Assembly: GCF_900113545.1 (NCBI RefSeq)
Contig: NZ_FOPS01000003.1
Coordinates: 62,001-126,000, forward strand
DNA from: Neisseria elongata subsp. elongata
GTDB lineage: Bacteria; Pseudomonadota; Gammaproteobacteria; Burkholderiales; Neisseriaceae
Length of the DNA stretch: 64,000 nt
Reading direction: 5' to 3'
The notes beneath the pieces were generated by a model, which did not search any database, was not told where the DNA came from, and saw nothing but the letters and a program-made list of their open reading frames with translations. Below, in pieces: positions 37,453-45,941 of the stretch (the stretch's first letter is position 1; the number at the start of each line of letters is the position of its first letter). A program made the position numbers and the translations under genes.

Positions 37453-37490
37453 CAGGCCGTCTGAAAGGATTTCCGGTTTCAGACGGCCTG
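37453..37490 (-). terminator. DUS-pair hairpin between plsX and fabH
   Basis: 14-bp arms (37453-37466 and 37477-37490) in the 158-base gap, possibly a processing or attenuation site inside the operon. Confidence 0.65.
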
Positions 37491-37524
37491 TATCACGGCA
37501 TATTTCGAAACTATGCCGAAGGGT

Positions 37525-38583
37525 TTAATCAATGTTGATGGCTGCCTGTTCCACTTCCAGTTTTTTGTCTGCCAAATGAGCCAGTTGGTCAGCCACGCCT
37601 TGCTGGATGCGGGTCAGGCTGTCGGCCTTGGCTTCATGAAAGGCTTCTTCCAATGCATAACTGAAGCCGACCGCATCGGTACCGCCGTGGCTTTTAATCA
37701 CCACACCGCGCAGGCCGAGGAATATGGCGCCGTTGAATTTGCGCGGATCCAGTTTGTTTTTGAAACCTTTCAGGGCTGGCATGGCGGCCAGCGCACCCAA
37801 TTTGGTCAGCAGATTGGCTTGAAATTCCTGCTTGATTGCCGAACCCATAAAACGCACCGCACCTTCTATGGTTTTCAATACGATGTTGCCGACAAAGCCG
37901 TCGGCCACCACGACATCCACATCGCCGCTAAAAATGCTGCCGCCCTCGACATTACCGACAAAGTTCAGCTTGCTGCCGCTGAGGAGTTTGAAAACTTGTT
38001 TGACGGTATCCGTGCCTTTGATATCTTCGGTACCGACATTCAGCAAACCGACACGCGGCGCGCCCGCATTCGGATACAGTGCGTGCACCAATTCGCTGCC
38101 GATAACGGCAAACTGCACCAATTGCTCGGGTGTGCAGTCCACGTTTGCGCCCAAATCAAGCACCAGCGTCATGTGGCCGTTTTGAGAGGGGATGAATTTG
38201 GCAATTGCCGGCCTCTCGATGCCTTGTATGGTTTTCAACACAAAGCGTGCGGTTGCCATCAATGCACCCGTATTGCCCGCAGACACCGCTGCCTGCGCCA
38301 AACCTTCCTTCACTTGATTCACGGCTATCCGCATGGAGGAATCTTTTTTGTTTTTCAGGGCAGACTGGGGCTGCTCATCCATCTCGACCACTTGTGCGGC
38401 ATGGACGATTTGAATGCGGTCCATCGGTGCATTGGCAGCTTCCAATGCCTGCCGAACCTGCACCTCGTTGCCCACCATCAATAAGCGGACATCGGTCTGC
38501 TGGCGTAAAAACAACAATGCTCCGGGGATGGTAACCGCCAAACCGGCATCGCCTCCCATCGCATCTACAGCCAAGGTAATCAT
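37525..38583 (-). CDS. plsX: Phosphate acyltransferase PlsX
   Basis: This 352-residue enzyme makes acyl-phosphate from acyl-ACP for PlsY. Motifs are the N-terminal MITLAVDAMGGDAGLAVTIP, MRIAVNQVKEGLAQAAVSAG, NTGALMA, and the C-terminal half LGLRGVVIKSHGGTDAVGFS. TGGAG lies 5 bases before the ATG. It stands in the usual order with rpmF upstream and fabH downstream, except that a phosphoribosyltransferase gene separates it from rpmF. Confidence 0.96.
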   Translation of the reverse strand: MITLAVDAMGGDAGLAVTIPGALLFLRQQTDVRLLMVGNEVQVRQALEAANAPMDRIQIVHAAQVVEMDEQPQSALKNKKDSSMRIAVNQVKEGLAQAAVSAGNTGALMATARFVLKTIQGIERPAIAKFIPSQNGHMTLVLDLGANVDCTPEQLVQFAVIGSELVHALYPNAGAPRVGLLNVGTEDIKGTDTVKQVFKLLSGSKLNFVGNVEGGSIFSGDVDVVVADGFVGNIVLKTIEGAVRFMGSAIKQEFQANLLTKLGALAAMPALKGFKNKLDPRKFNGAIFLGLRGVVIKSHGGTDAVGFSYALEEAFHEAKADSLTRIQQGVADQLAHLADKKLEVEQAAINID

Positions 38584-38696
38584 AATTGCTCCATTCGCTA
38601 AAATATCGGTTGGCCATCCGGCAGATTATGATTCTGAAATCGATAAAGCATCAATCGAATCAATCCGCAAAAGCCGCTCCGTATTTTCAGACGGCC

Positions 38697-39230
38697 TTAT
38701 CGTTCCGCACTGCTTTCCGCAGCCAGCATATTATGCGCAGTAATATCGTCGGCGTCCCACGGATAGTTAATCCACCAATCTTTGACGGTAATACCGCTGT
38801 AATAATGAATGCCTTGAGGCAGGATGCCTTTTTTCTCTTTGATTTTTTCGTGCAGCACGGCTACGCCGATTTCGGCAAATTTTTCCTTTTGCAACTCATT
38901 CAGCACGAATTCCAAGGTTACGCGGGAATCATCTACCTCGTCCACCACCAAGATATTTTTTCCAACCAAGCTTTCCGGAATAGGATCCAGCCACTGGATT
39001 TTCTTGATTTCGTCATTGGTCTGGTAACCAAAATCATTGGCATAGTAGGCTGTAGTAACCGCATAAATCGGAATATTCAAAAAGCAGCGCAGAATACGCG
39101 CGGGAATAAATCCCCCGCCGCCAATGGCAATCATTGCATCATATTTCACACCGCCCGATTGAATTTTACCTGCCAATTCTTTTAATACCCGATGTATATC
39201 ATCATAGGTATACCAAATTTTTTTAACCAT
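38697..39230 (-). CDS. Purine-type phosphoribosyltransferase
   Basis: This 177-residue type I PRTase has the PRPP motif ILVVDEVDDSRVTLEFVLNE and the flexible loop region KYDAMIAIGGGGFIPARILR. The hood is short, as in xanthine/hypoxanthine salvage enzymes (Gpt/Hpt), so salvage of a 6-oxopurine is likely, but the base cannot be fixed from sequence. It is inserted between rpmF and plsX, an otherwise standard bacterial gene pair. The 113-base gap to plsX contains a DUS. The ribosome site is weak. Confidence 0.85.
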   Translation of the reverse strand: MVKKIWYTYDDIHRVLKELAGKIQSGGVKYDAMIAIGGGGFIPARILRCFLNIPIYAVTTAYYANDFGYQTNDEIKKIQWLDPIPESLVGKNILVVDEVDDSRVTLEFVLNELQKEKFAEIGVAVLHEKIKEKKGILPQGIHYYSGITVKDWWINYPWDADDITAHNMLAAESSAER

Positions 39231-39307
39231 AATCGTACATCCGCTGTTTTAACAGAAACAAAAACGGAAACCCGCAGACGGATTTCCGTTTTACATCCGC
39301 CTCAGGC

Positions 39308-39487
39308 TTATTCGCCTTTGGCTTTCATCACTTTGCGGCCACGGTACATACCGTTGGGCGAAATGTGATGCGGACGATGAACTTCACCGGTTGCGCTGTC
39401 TACAGACAGGGCGGGTGCAGTCAAAGCATCGTGCGAACGGTGCATACCGCGTTTAGAAGGGGATTTTTTGTTTTGTTGAACGGCCAT
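39308..39487 (-). CDS. rpmF: 50S ribosomal protein L32
   Basis: This 59-residue protein was read directly from the minus strand: start [20 protein letters not shown], then [20 protein letters not shown], end [14 protein letters not shown]. It matches L32 of the cysteine-free type throughout. AGGAG lies 7 bases before the ATG at 39487, and TAA is at 39308-39310. It follows yceD by 29 bases, the conserved yceD-rpmF pair. Confidence 0.97.
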   Translation of the reverse strand: MAVQQNKKSPSKRGMHRSHDALTAPALSVDSATGEVHRPHHISPNGMYRGRKVMKAKGE

Positions 39488-39516
39488 TTCAAACTCCTAA
39501 AAATATTTACAAAAAG

Positions 39517-40020
39517 TTATTTGCTGCTTTTCAGCCCTGCCAATACCGCAAACGGATTGGGTCTATCTCGATTGACTGCTGCCATATTTTCCCCGGCACA
39601 GTGCTCATGCCGCGGCGAGTATGGCATCGCCATCAAAATTTGATCTTCCACCAACGTCCGAACCGACAATTCGCTATCCATCGGCATACCTTCCAATTCC
39701 TCATCGGAAAGCATGGCTTCATCCAACTCGGATTCATCGGCAAACAGAACAATACGCGCATCCTCATCCAAATCAAAACTCATGGGCTGCATGCACCGTT
39801 GACAAAGTAAATGCAGACATCCCTGCACTTTCAAATCCAAAAAAGGACGCTGGAAGCGATCAATCCCCCCCTGCAAAACCACATGCAGCGGGCTGTCTTT
39901 ATCCGCAAAATATTCGTGCGACCATACCCGTTCGTCCAGCTCATGCAAAAAGACCTCGCCTCGCAGGCTCTGCTTTTTGCCGGCAAACTCACCGGGGGCA
40001 ATCAAATCAGGCTCTAACAT
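39517..40020 (-). CDS. yceD: YceD/DUF177 23S rRNA accumulation protein
   Basis: This 167-residue protein starts MLEPDLIAPGEFAGKKQSLR and has the DUF177 core DLKVQGCLHLLCQRCMQPMS (zinc-type Cys pair) and the C-terminal NPFAVLAGLK. YceD is needed for normal 23S rRNA levels and is typically encoded just before rpmF, as here. A run of seven C (G on the coding strand) lies near 39866; a slip there would frameshift the gene. There is no clear Shine-Dalgarno. The start is divergent from maf with overlapping promoters near 40034. Confidence 0.9.
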   Translation of the reverse strand: MLEPDLIAPGEFAGKKQSLRGEVFLHELDERVWSHEYFADKDSPLHVVLQGGIDRFQRPFLDLKVQGCLHLLCQRCMQPMSFDLDEDARIVLFADESELDEAMLSDEELEGMPMDSELSVRTLVEDQILMAMPYSPRHEHCAGENMAAVNRDRPNPFAVLAGLKSSK

Positions 40021-40033
40021 AAACTGCGCATGA

Positions 40034-40039
40034 TATAAT
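40034..40039 (+). promoter_or_regulatory. -10 element for maf in the yceD/maf divergent region
   Basis: TATAAT on the + strand, 34 bases before the maf ATG at 40073. The minus strand of the same stretch is AT-rich and probably serves yceD. Confidence 0.45.
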
Positions 40040-40072
40040 TCCAACAATAGAACGTCAATGTTTTTACACAAA

Positions 40073-40663
40073 ATGAAAACCACACTCCCCCTTATCTTGG
40101 GATCAAGTTCGATATTCCGGCAACAGCAACTGGCACGGCTCGGTTTGCATTTTCAGACGGCCTCACCTGATTTCGACGAAACGCCCCATTCCGGTGAAAT
40201 AGGCGGGGACACGGCTTTACGCCTTGTCATCGGTAAAGTACAGTCACTGAAAACACGTTTCCCTGCCGCATTGATTATAGGTGCCGATCAAGTCGCATGG
40301 TGTGAAGGCCGGCAACTCGGCAAGCCGATGAGCGTAGCAAATGCACAACAAATGCTACAGGAATTAAGTGGCAAACAGATTACATTTTACAGTGCCGTCT
40401 GTCTGCTCAACACATTTTCAGACGGCCTGCATCATCATGTAGACAAAACCGTCGTTACCATGCGGGAATTGACTTCGGAACAGATTGCAGCATATTTACG
40501 ACGCGAACCCGATGCCATATATTGTGCCGGAGCAGCCAAAAGTGAGAGCTTGGGAGCCGCCTTACTGGAAAAAGTTGAAACCTGCGACCCAAATGCACTG
40601 ATCGGCCTACCTATTTTCCGTTTAATCGACTTTTTACAGGCCGAGGGTGTAGATATTCTTTAA
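40073..40663 (+). CDS. maf: Maf-type nucleotide pyrophosphatase (YceF-like)
   Basis: This 196-residue protein starts KTTLPLILGSSSIFRQQQLA. Features are SPDFDETPHSGE (near 33), IIGADQVAWCEGRQLGKPMS and a C-terminal CDPNALIGLPIFRLIDFL. Maf proteins hydrolyse non-canonical or modified NTPs; the YceF branch acts on m7GTP, and its neighbourhood with yceD-rpmF fits that branch. A DUS inside encodes TFSDGLH. The start could be ATG 40058 (five codons longer); no ribosome site decides it. Confidence 0.9.
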   Translation: MKTTLPLILGSSSIFRQQQLARLGLHFQTASPDFDETPHSGEIGGDTALRLVIGKVQSLKTRFPAALIIGADQVAWCEGRQLGKPMSVANAQQMLQELSGKQITFYSAVCLLNTFSDGLHHHVDKTVVTMRELTSEQIAAYLRREPDAIYCAGAAKSESLGAALLEKVETCDPNALIGLPIFRLIDFLQAEGVDIL

Positions 40664-40714
40664 CCTTATTACTGCCTATCAAGCTAACCCTTAATTTTTC
40701 ATCATCCTCAAAAT

Positions 40715-41422
40715 ATGCCTGCAATCCTTTACCTTATCCCCACACCTCTCGGTACACCCGACACGCCTTGCCTATTACCCCACGAGCAACAGCAAATCGT
40801 GGGCCTGACCGATTTTGTGGTTGAAGCCGAAAAAACTGCCCGAGCGCACCTCAAGCATCTAGGGATCACCACCCTCATCCGCGAACTCAACCTACATACA
40901 CTCAATGAGCACACCGACCGTACAAAATTACCTGAGCTGCTCCGACCTTTGCAAGAAGGCCGAAACATGGGGCTACTCAGCGAAGCAGGTTGCCCTGCCG
41001 TAGCAGACCCAGGGGCCGACTTGGTTGCACTTGCCCACCAATCCGGTTTTGAAGTACGCCCGTTAATCGGACCATCCAGTATTATGCTGGCTCTGATGGC
41101 ATCTGGTGCAAACGGCCAAAATTTCACATTCAAAGGGTATCTCCCATCTGACAAAACCGAACGCATCCAATCTCTTAAACTACTCGAACAACAATCGAAA
41201 CAGCAAAATTCAACCATCTTATTCATAGAAACACCATACAGAAACAATGCATTACTATCTGACGCAATCAACATCCTGCATCCACGAACCCGCTTATGTA
41301 TCGCCTGTGATTTAACACTACCCACCCAACAAATTATCAGCCAAACCATTGATATCTGGCACACTTTATCTCCGTTACCCGATTTAAAAAAACGTCCGAC
41401 AATTTTTGTTTTACATGCTTAA
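40715..41422 (+). CDS. RsmI-like tetrapyrrole-methylase-fold methyltransferase
   Basis: This 235-residue protein has YLIPTPLGTPD at the N-terminus, NMGLLSEAGCPAVADPGADL (SAM-binding glycine-rich region), GPSSIMLALMASGANGQNFT and ILFIETPYRNNALL. These match the family that includes RsmI, the 16S rRNA C1402 2'-O-methyltransferase. It is shorter than RsmI proper and its N-terminal GNLGD motif is changed to PLGTP, so it is probably the RsmI paralogue of unknown target. Codon use shifts toward A/T from here on. Confidence 0.85.
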   Translation: MPAILYLIPTPLGTPDTPCLLPHEQQQIVGLTDFVVEAEKTARAHLKHLGITTLIRELNLHTLNEHTDRTKLPELLRPLQEGRNMGLLSEAGCPAVADPGADLVALAHQSGFEVRPLIGPSSIMLALMASGANGQNFTFKGYLPSDKTERIQSLKLLEQQSKQQNSTILFIETPYRNNALLSDAINILHPRTRLCIACDLTLPTQQIISQTIDIWHTLSPLPDLKKRPTIFVLHA

Positions 41423-41428
41423 ACGCGC

Positions 41429-41457
41429 TTGTCAGTCTAAAAATATCAGACTATAAT
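41429..41457 (+). promoter_or_regulatory. Promoter of tRNA-Pro
   Basis: TTGTCA (41429-41434), a 17-base spacer and TATAAT (41452-41457), 18 bases before the tRNA. Confidence 0.8.
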
Positions 41458-41474
41458 CCGTGTTTTAATCATTT

Positions 41475-41551
<77 letters not shown>

Positions 41552-41553
41552 AA

Positions 41554-41598
41554 CTAAATAGTAAAAAGCAGCTTTAAAAGCTGCTTTTTACTATTTAG
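41554..41598 (+). terminator. 45-bp perfect palindrome after tRNA-Pro
   Basis: 22-base arms (41554-41575 and 41577-41598) with a single central base; the stem includes AAAAAGCAGCTTT. It is the terminator of the tRNA, with no DUS. The remaining bases up to carA (41599-41764) hold a weak DUS-like pair near 41720-41760 and nothing else. Confidence 0.85.
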
Positions 41599-41764
41599 TA
41601 TGATGGATGCATCACTGTAATAAAATTCGGCTAATTTCAATACCAAATAGCCGACAGCATAAGCTGAAAACGAAAAAGCACTGCGTCTTAACAACAATTA
41701 CATCTATTCATAATTCTTTCAGGCGGCCAAAAATAAAATCAATCTTGGCCGTCTGAAAATCTTT

Positions 41765-42892
41765 TTAAACAGTCTTCTGCATGCTATTTATAAACTTATC
41801 AAATAGATAAGCGACATCATGCGGTCCAGGACTTGCTTCAGGGTGTCCTTGAAAACTAAATACCGGCTGCCCCTTCAACTCAATCCCCTGCAAAGAACCA
41901 TCAAATAAGGAACGGTGGGTAATTGTTACTGTATCAGGAAGAGTCTCTGCATCCACCTCAAAACCATGATTTTGGCTAGTAATCATTACTTTTCCGGTCA
42001 ATAAATCCTGTACAGGATGATTGGCTCCATGATGCCCGAACGGCATCTTGCGGGTTTTCCCTCCTAAAGCCAAACCAAGTAACTGATGACCCAGGCAGAT
42101 ACCAAATAACGGTTTTTTACTATCCAAAAGCTTCTGGACAGCTGTAATCGCATAATCGCAGCTTTGCGGATCCCCGGGACCATTTGATAAGAAAATACCA
42201 TCGGGATTCATCGCCAAGACTTCTTCTGCCGGAGTCTGTGCCGGCACAACTGTCAATCGACACCCCCTAGCTGCAAGCATACGCAAAATATTAGTTTTTA
42301 CACCATAATCATAAGCCACGACATGATAGGGTTGATACTCAGGAGTTACAAAACCCTGACCAAGCACCCACTCACCTTCTGTCCACTCATAAGGTTGCGT
42401 ACAGCTTACTTCTTTAGCTAAATCTTTACCTACCATGCTACCGAAAGCATTGATTAACTCTCTTGCTTTCTCTTCCGTAGCATCTTCACCTGTCAGAATC
42501 GCACCAGCTTGCGCACCTTTGATTCTTAATATTTGAGTTAAACGGCGGGTATCAATATCTGCAATCGCAACCGTCTTATTCCGAGTTAAATACTCTTGCA
42601 AACTCTCTTTTGAACGAAAACTGCTTTCCAAAAGAGGCAAATCACGAATAATCAATCCCGCCGCATACACTTGCTTACCCTCGACATCTTCAGGATTAAC
42701 TCCTGTATTTCCAATGTGGGGATAAGTCAAAGTTACAATCTGCCGGCAATATGACGGATCCGTCAATATCTCCTGATATCCAGTCATTGATGTATTAAAT
42801 ACAACCTCCCCAGACGTAACACCCTTATAACCGATTGACTTCCCTCGGAATAAGCTACCATCCGCAAGCACAAGAAGAGCTGGAATTTCCAT
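41765..42892 (-). CDS. carA: Carbamoyl-phosphate synthase small subunit CarA
   Basis: This 375-residue glutaminase subunit supplies ammonia for carbamoyl phosphate (arginine and pyrimidines). The N-terminal domain has [20 protein letters not shown] and [20 protein letters not shown]. The class I glutamine amidotransferase domain has the nucleophile in [20 protein letters not shown] and the His-Glu pair in [15 protein letters not shown]. carB is not adjacent. AGGA lies 7 bases before the ATG. The leader holds an attenuator-like terminator overlapped by a short open frame. Confidence 0.96.
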   Translation of the reverse strand: MEIPALLVLADGSLFRGKSIGYKGVTSGEVVFNTSMTGYQEILTDPSYCRQIVTLTYPHIGNTGVNPEDVEGKQVYAAGLIIRDLPLLESSFRSKESLQEYLTRNKTVAIADIDTRRLTQILRIKGAQAGAILTGEDATEEKARELINAFGSMVGKDLAKEVSCTQPYEWTEGEWVLGQGFVTPEYQPYHVVAYDYGVKTNILRMLAARGCRLTVVPAQTPAEEVLAMNPDGIFLSNGPGDPQSCDYAITAVQKLLDSKKPLFGICLGHQLLGLALGGKTRKMPFGHHGANHPVQDLLTGKVMITSQNHGFEVDAETLPDTVTITHRSLFDGSLQGIELKGQPVFSFQGHPEASPGPHDVAYLFDKFINSMQKTV

Positions 42893-42912
42893 AAAACATC
42901 CTATCTGTCATT

Positions 42913-42978
42913 TTATCCGCAAAAAAACACGCATATGCCACTGTTGTAGCATATTGCGTGCTCGTCTAATAAAGCCAT
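42913..42978 (-). CDS. Possible 21-residue leader peptide of carA
   Basis: ATG at 42978 to TAA at 42913 encodes MALLDEHAICYNSGICVFFC plus G. The frame runs through both arms of the terminator hairpin and its T tract. This is the arrangement used when translation of a leader keeps a terminator from forming (as in pyrBI). No Shine-Dalgarno is visible ahead of the ATG, so translation is uncertain. Confidence 0.4.
   Translation of the reverse strand: MALLDEHAICYNSGICVFFCG
42921..42960 (-). promoter_or_regulatory. Terminator/attenuator in the carA leader
   Basis: Minus strand: CACGCAATATGC (42960-42949) pairs with GCATATGCGTG (42938-42928) with one bulged A, followed by seven T (42927-42921). 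It lies 29 bases before the carA start. A possible promoter, TTGAAT-17-TAGAAT, lies about 50 bases upstream of it on the same strand. The position implies control by termination. The alternative is that it ends the roadblock operon upstream. Confidence 0.6.
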
Positions 42979-43143
42979 ACAAAATTTGAGATACGTGGGC
43001 GATTCTAAATCACTAAACCATCTAATTCAAGTTTACTAACCAGCACTATAATAAGAAAATAAACCTTCCTTCGAAAAGAATATTTTCCAGACCCTTAATA
43101 CCTCATTTAAAGTAACGTACAACTCGCCACTTTTCAAAATCTT

Positions 43144-43506
43144 TTAGATGATATCAGCAATATGTTTTGCAGCACGTTTAGCATCTAACAGAATCAAGCC
43201 TAACTTGCCACTCTCATTAGCAATCAGAGCCAAAACCGCATCCGCACCAGCTTGGTTCAATAAAATATAACCACTTTTGCCCTTAACCATCACTTGATCC
43301 AAATCACCACAATTAAGCTCATGTGCAGCATGACTACCTAATGCCAATAAAGTTGCAGACATTGCCCCTACACGGTCAGCATCCAATCCTTGAGGAATTA
43401 AAGTTGCAATTGGTAATCCATCACTGGATATTACAGCTGAAGCAATAATATCTGCCGATGTCGCATTTAAATCGCTCAACACAGAAATTAAAAGTTGTTC
43501 ACGCAT
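43144..43506 (-). CDS. Roadblock/LC7 (MglB-like) protein
   Basis: This 120-residue protein covers a single Roadblock/LC7 domain: N-terminal helix REQLLISVLSDLNATSADII, then ASAVISSDGLPIATLIPQGL, a central helix ATLLALGSHAAHEL, and strands QVMVKGKSGYILLNQAGADA and KLGLILLDAKRAA. Such domains dimerise and act as GTPase-activating partners or scaffolds for MglA-type GTPases. It is the last gene of the five-gene operon that also encodes the GTPase. The gap of 125 bases to the previous gene is the only wide one in the operon. Confidence 0.85.
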   Translation of the reverse strand: MREQLLISVLSDLNATSADIIASAVISSDGLPIATLIPQGLDADRVGAMSATLLALGSHAAHELNCGDLDQVMVKGKSGYILLNQAGADAVLALIANESGKLGLILLDAKRAAKHIADII

Positions 43507-43631
43507 ATCTTAAAACCCAATAAAATCAATATATTATTAAATATTTGCTATTTAAACTTGTTATAATCAGTCATCTCTTCACGCTGTATTAGCCAGCTTG
43601 ATATTTTTGATAAATCCCAAGTCCCATAAAA

Positions 43632-44267
43632 TTAGGCATACCGATTACAAAGCACTTTAATCAATGAAACAAAAGCCTCTTTATTTAAATCAGGCACACC
43701 GGCTACCACTAATACTAACTTGACTTTTCCCGCATATAATGGAAAAAAAGTAAGTTCTGTTTGACCTGAAGGATCACAAATCCCCCACGCATTGTGATGA
43801 ATATTTAAGTTATTTTTCACTAATAACTGATGTTTTTCACCTAATGCTGCAACCTCACTGGACATTAAACCCACTTCTTCAGCTGTTTCGTGGTGAAAAC
43901 CCGCATTCGCAAAATAGAGCCCATTACCATCAGCCAATAGTGCCCTTCCTGTACTGGATAATTGTGCTAATAATTCAGGTAACTGCTCATCTGTCATACT
44001 GGACTCTTTAATAGATGGAGACTCATCACCATATAAAAATTCCAATCTTTGTAACCGATACAACAAATTTAATGCTGAATCCGCATCATTTGTTTGAGCC
44101 CAAGCAAGCAAATTTTCAGTACTGGCTGTTTCATTATATGAAGCTCGTAATAATCCATGCAACAACGTTCTACTGGCACTTGGAATATTGCTAGATACAG
44201 CATAGTAAGCACCAGCAGGAGTCACATGTGGGTATAAATTTGATTGTAAAGAAAGTGTTGAATCCAT
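43632..44267 (-). CDS. Second Roadblock-like protein
   Basis: This 211-residue protein has an N-terminal helical region (about 1-85) with no recognised family. The C-terminal part (about 95-211) follows a Roadblock pattern: TGRALLADGNGLYFANAGFH, a helix GLMSSEVAALGEKH, strands IHHNAWGICD and LTFFPLYAGKVKLVLVVAGV, and a final helix. Assignment is by pattern only. The start overlaps the end region of the GTPase gene (1 base between stop and start), with TTAGAGG in front, so translation is probably coupled. Confidence 0.7.
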   Translation of the reverse strand: MDSTLSLQSNLYPHVTPAGAYYAVSSNIPSASRTLLHGLLRASYNETASTENLLAWAQTNDADSALNLLYRLQRLEFLYGDESPSIKESSMTDEQLPELLAQLSSTGRALLADGNGLYFANAGFHHETAEEVGLMSSEVAALGEKHQLLVKNNLNIHHNAWGICDPSGQTELTFFPLYAGKVKLVLVVAGVPDLNKEAFVSLIKVLCNRYA

Positions 44268-44268
44268 C

Positions 44269-44805
44269 TTATGCCTCTAACCCAGGATCAATTGAGAATA
44301 ACATCGCACTAACCAATTGTTTCACATCTTCTTCTTGGCGCGCATCCACTTCAAAAACAGGAACATTAAAATTATGTTGAGCCAAATATTTTTGATAAAC
44401 ATCAATACCTGGCAATGACCGGACGTCCATCTTGGTCACACCTACTACCAATGGTGCTGTTTTTAATAAATCTTTGAATGCGTCTAGAAAAAAAGTTAAA
44501 TCTTTTAAAGGATTAGCCCGAGTATTATCCAATAACAGAATTAACCCCATGCTTCCTTTGCTTAAAATTTCCCACATAAAATTAAATCGTTCTTGCCCGG
44601 GAGTGCCATATAAATGAACTTTAGTATCCCCATCTAGCCGAATAACGCCATAATCCATTGCAACTGTCGTATGTCCCTTACGGACCAAAGTCATATCGGA
44701 TGCCCGTGCATCTGTTTTTACAGGAGGATCATCAGACAAAGCAGCAATTGCTGTAGTTTTACCAACGCCGACAGGCCCAGTAAATATGATTTTATTTTCC
44801 TTCAT
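44269..44805 (-). CDS. MglA-like small Ras-family GTPase
   Basis: This 178-residue protein has P-loop GPVGVGKTTAI (near 10-20), switch II LYGTPGQERFNFMW (Gln present) and VVGVTKMD (G4). These fit the bacterial MglA/Rab-like GTPases that act with Roadblock proteins in polarity, type IV pilus function or signalling. Unlike Myxococcus MglA, G3 reads TPGQ. AAGGAT lies before the ATG. It is the third gene of the operon. Confidence 0.9.
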   Translation of the reverse strand: MKENKIIFTGPVGVGKTTAIAALSDDPPVKTDARASDMTLVRKGHTTVAMDYGVIRLDGDTKVHLYGTPGQERFNFMWEILSKGSMGLILLLDNTRANPLKDLTFFLDAFKDLLKTAPLVVGVTKMDVRSLPGIDVYQKYLAQHNFNVPVFEVDARQEEDVKQLVSAMLFSIDPGLEA

Positions 44806-44817
44806 TATATTTAATCC

Positions 44818-45927
44818 TTATTTGCCACCTGATAATTTTCGCATCAATCTCTGGAGTAATCCACGAGGCTGATTTTGAGACGGTGTTACAGCAGTTAGCG
44901 CATCTTTAGACATTTTATTATCAGGAACATGAGTATTAACATTTACAGTATCAGTCGTTAATTCTCTATTTCCTTGAACAGAAAATTCATTATCTGTTGC
45001 TAAATATCCTGTAACATATGTAGCTGCCAAATAATTCAAAATATCTGCCATATCTAGCGGCATTACTTTATATAAAATATTTAAGTTAACTGATGTTTTG
45101 GTCAAAAATGCAGATAGTCGCATAGACTCAGGAACTGGAGCTAACCGAGTTAAATTAGGCCAACGTTTTAAAGTAAATACTGTTTGCGGAGTCATCGGAA
45201 ATACCAATCTGCCTTGGGCAGTCCAGATTGCCATCTGCCACAAACAAGACATAATGGTAACTTTAGCCTTCTCTTTCCACTGAGGATTATCAGGAACTGT
45301 TTTACAAATAACCGTAAGATGATCATCACGGCACATTTTTTCCAGTTCTTCTGCACTAACGGTTAAGAGTACACGTTGAATACTAGGGAATACAATGAGG
45401 ACTGGTTTACCATCAACCAATACTGCCGTATCTTGCTGTCGCTCACTAGACGCCCTTAATGCACCTAATAAACCACGCTGAGGATTAAAACGGCGAATTG
45501 TTGTCTTTTTATCATTATGCCCAGAGGGGGCTAACATTTTTTCTGGCTGCTGCGAATTAATCACTTCCTGCTGTTTGGGTTCAACAACATTACCACCCTG
45601 GGCTAAACTTCTCAGAATCGGAAATAATGTGTCAAATTTTACAGGTTTAGGTAGATAAGGAGCAGTTACAATCGGCTCATTAACTGAAAATACAACTACA
45701 GGTATATCTGGATGATTTTTCTTTGCCTCATGCCAAGCCAACATCCCCTTGCTACCATCAACGTCAACTAATACCATGTCCGCTTTAACAGTAGAGCTTG
45801 CATCCACAATTTCATAATTAGTTGTGTTATGCATTTTAAATGCCATTCTAAAAACAGCATGTTGCTGCTCACCCATTTCCTGCAGACTAACCCGTACTGT
45901 CTTTACTTTCGGTATTAAATTATCCAT
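44818..45927 (-). CDS. Degenerate receiver-domain protein
   Basis: The N-terminal 110 residues of this 369-residue protein follow a CheY-like fold: MVLVDVDGSKGMLAWHEAKK around Asp55/57, then IPVVVFSVNEP and LPKPVKFDTLFPILRSLAQG with the conserved Lys-Pro. The acidic pair of strand 1 is missing, so it is likely a pseudo-receiver. A linker follows to about 150. The C-terminal 200 residues (VLVDGKPVLIVFPSIQRVLL, then PLDMADILNYLAATYVTGYL) are unrecognised. There is no DNA-binding or membrane part. It is the second gene of the operon, 14 bases after the FimV-like gene. Confidence 0.7.
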   Translation of the reverse strand: MDNLIPKVKTVRVSLQEMGEQQHAVFRMAFKMHNTTNYEIVDASSTVKADMVLVDVDGSKGMLAWHEAKKNHPDIPVVVFSVNEPIVTAPYLPKPVKFDTLFPILRSLAQGGNVVEPKQQEVINSQQPEKMLAPSGHNDKKTTIRRFNPQRGLLGALRASSERQQDTAVLVDGKPVLIVFPSIQRVLLTVSAEELEKMCRDDHLTVICKTVPDNPQWKEKAKVTIMSCLWQMAIWTAQGRLVFPMTPQTVFTLKRWPNLTRLAPVPESMRLSAFLTKTSVNLNILYKVMPLDMADILNYLAATYVTGYLATDNEFSVQGNRELTTDTVNVNTHVPDNKMSKDALTAVTPSQNQPRGLLQRLMRKLSGGK

Positions 45928-45941
45928 TATTCTGCACTCTT

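Noticed and set aside
39860-39875. Run of seven C in yceD as a phase-variation tract
   Set aside because: Seven bases is short for slipped-strand switching, and the frame is intact; similar runs occur in serC (near 21893) and near 58063.
43144-43506. Roadblock gene as a DNA-defence component
   Set aside because: Roadblock and GTPase genes can look like small defence islands, but there is no nuclease, helicase or toxin domain in the operon, and the FimV-like partner favours an envelope or pilus role.
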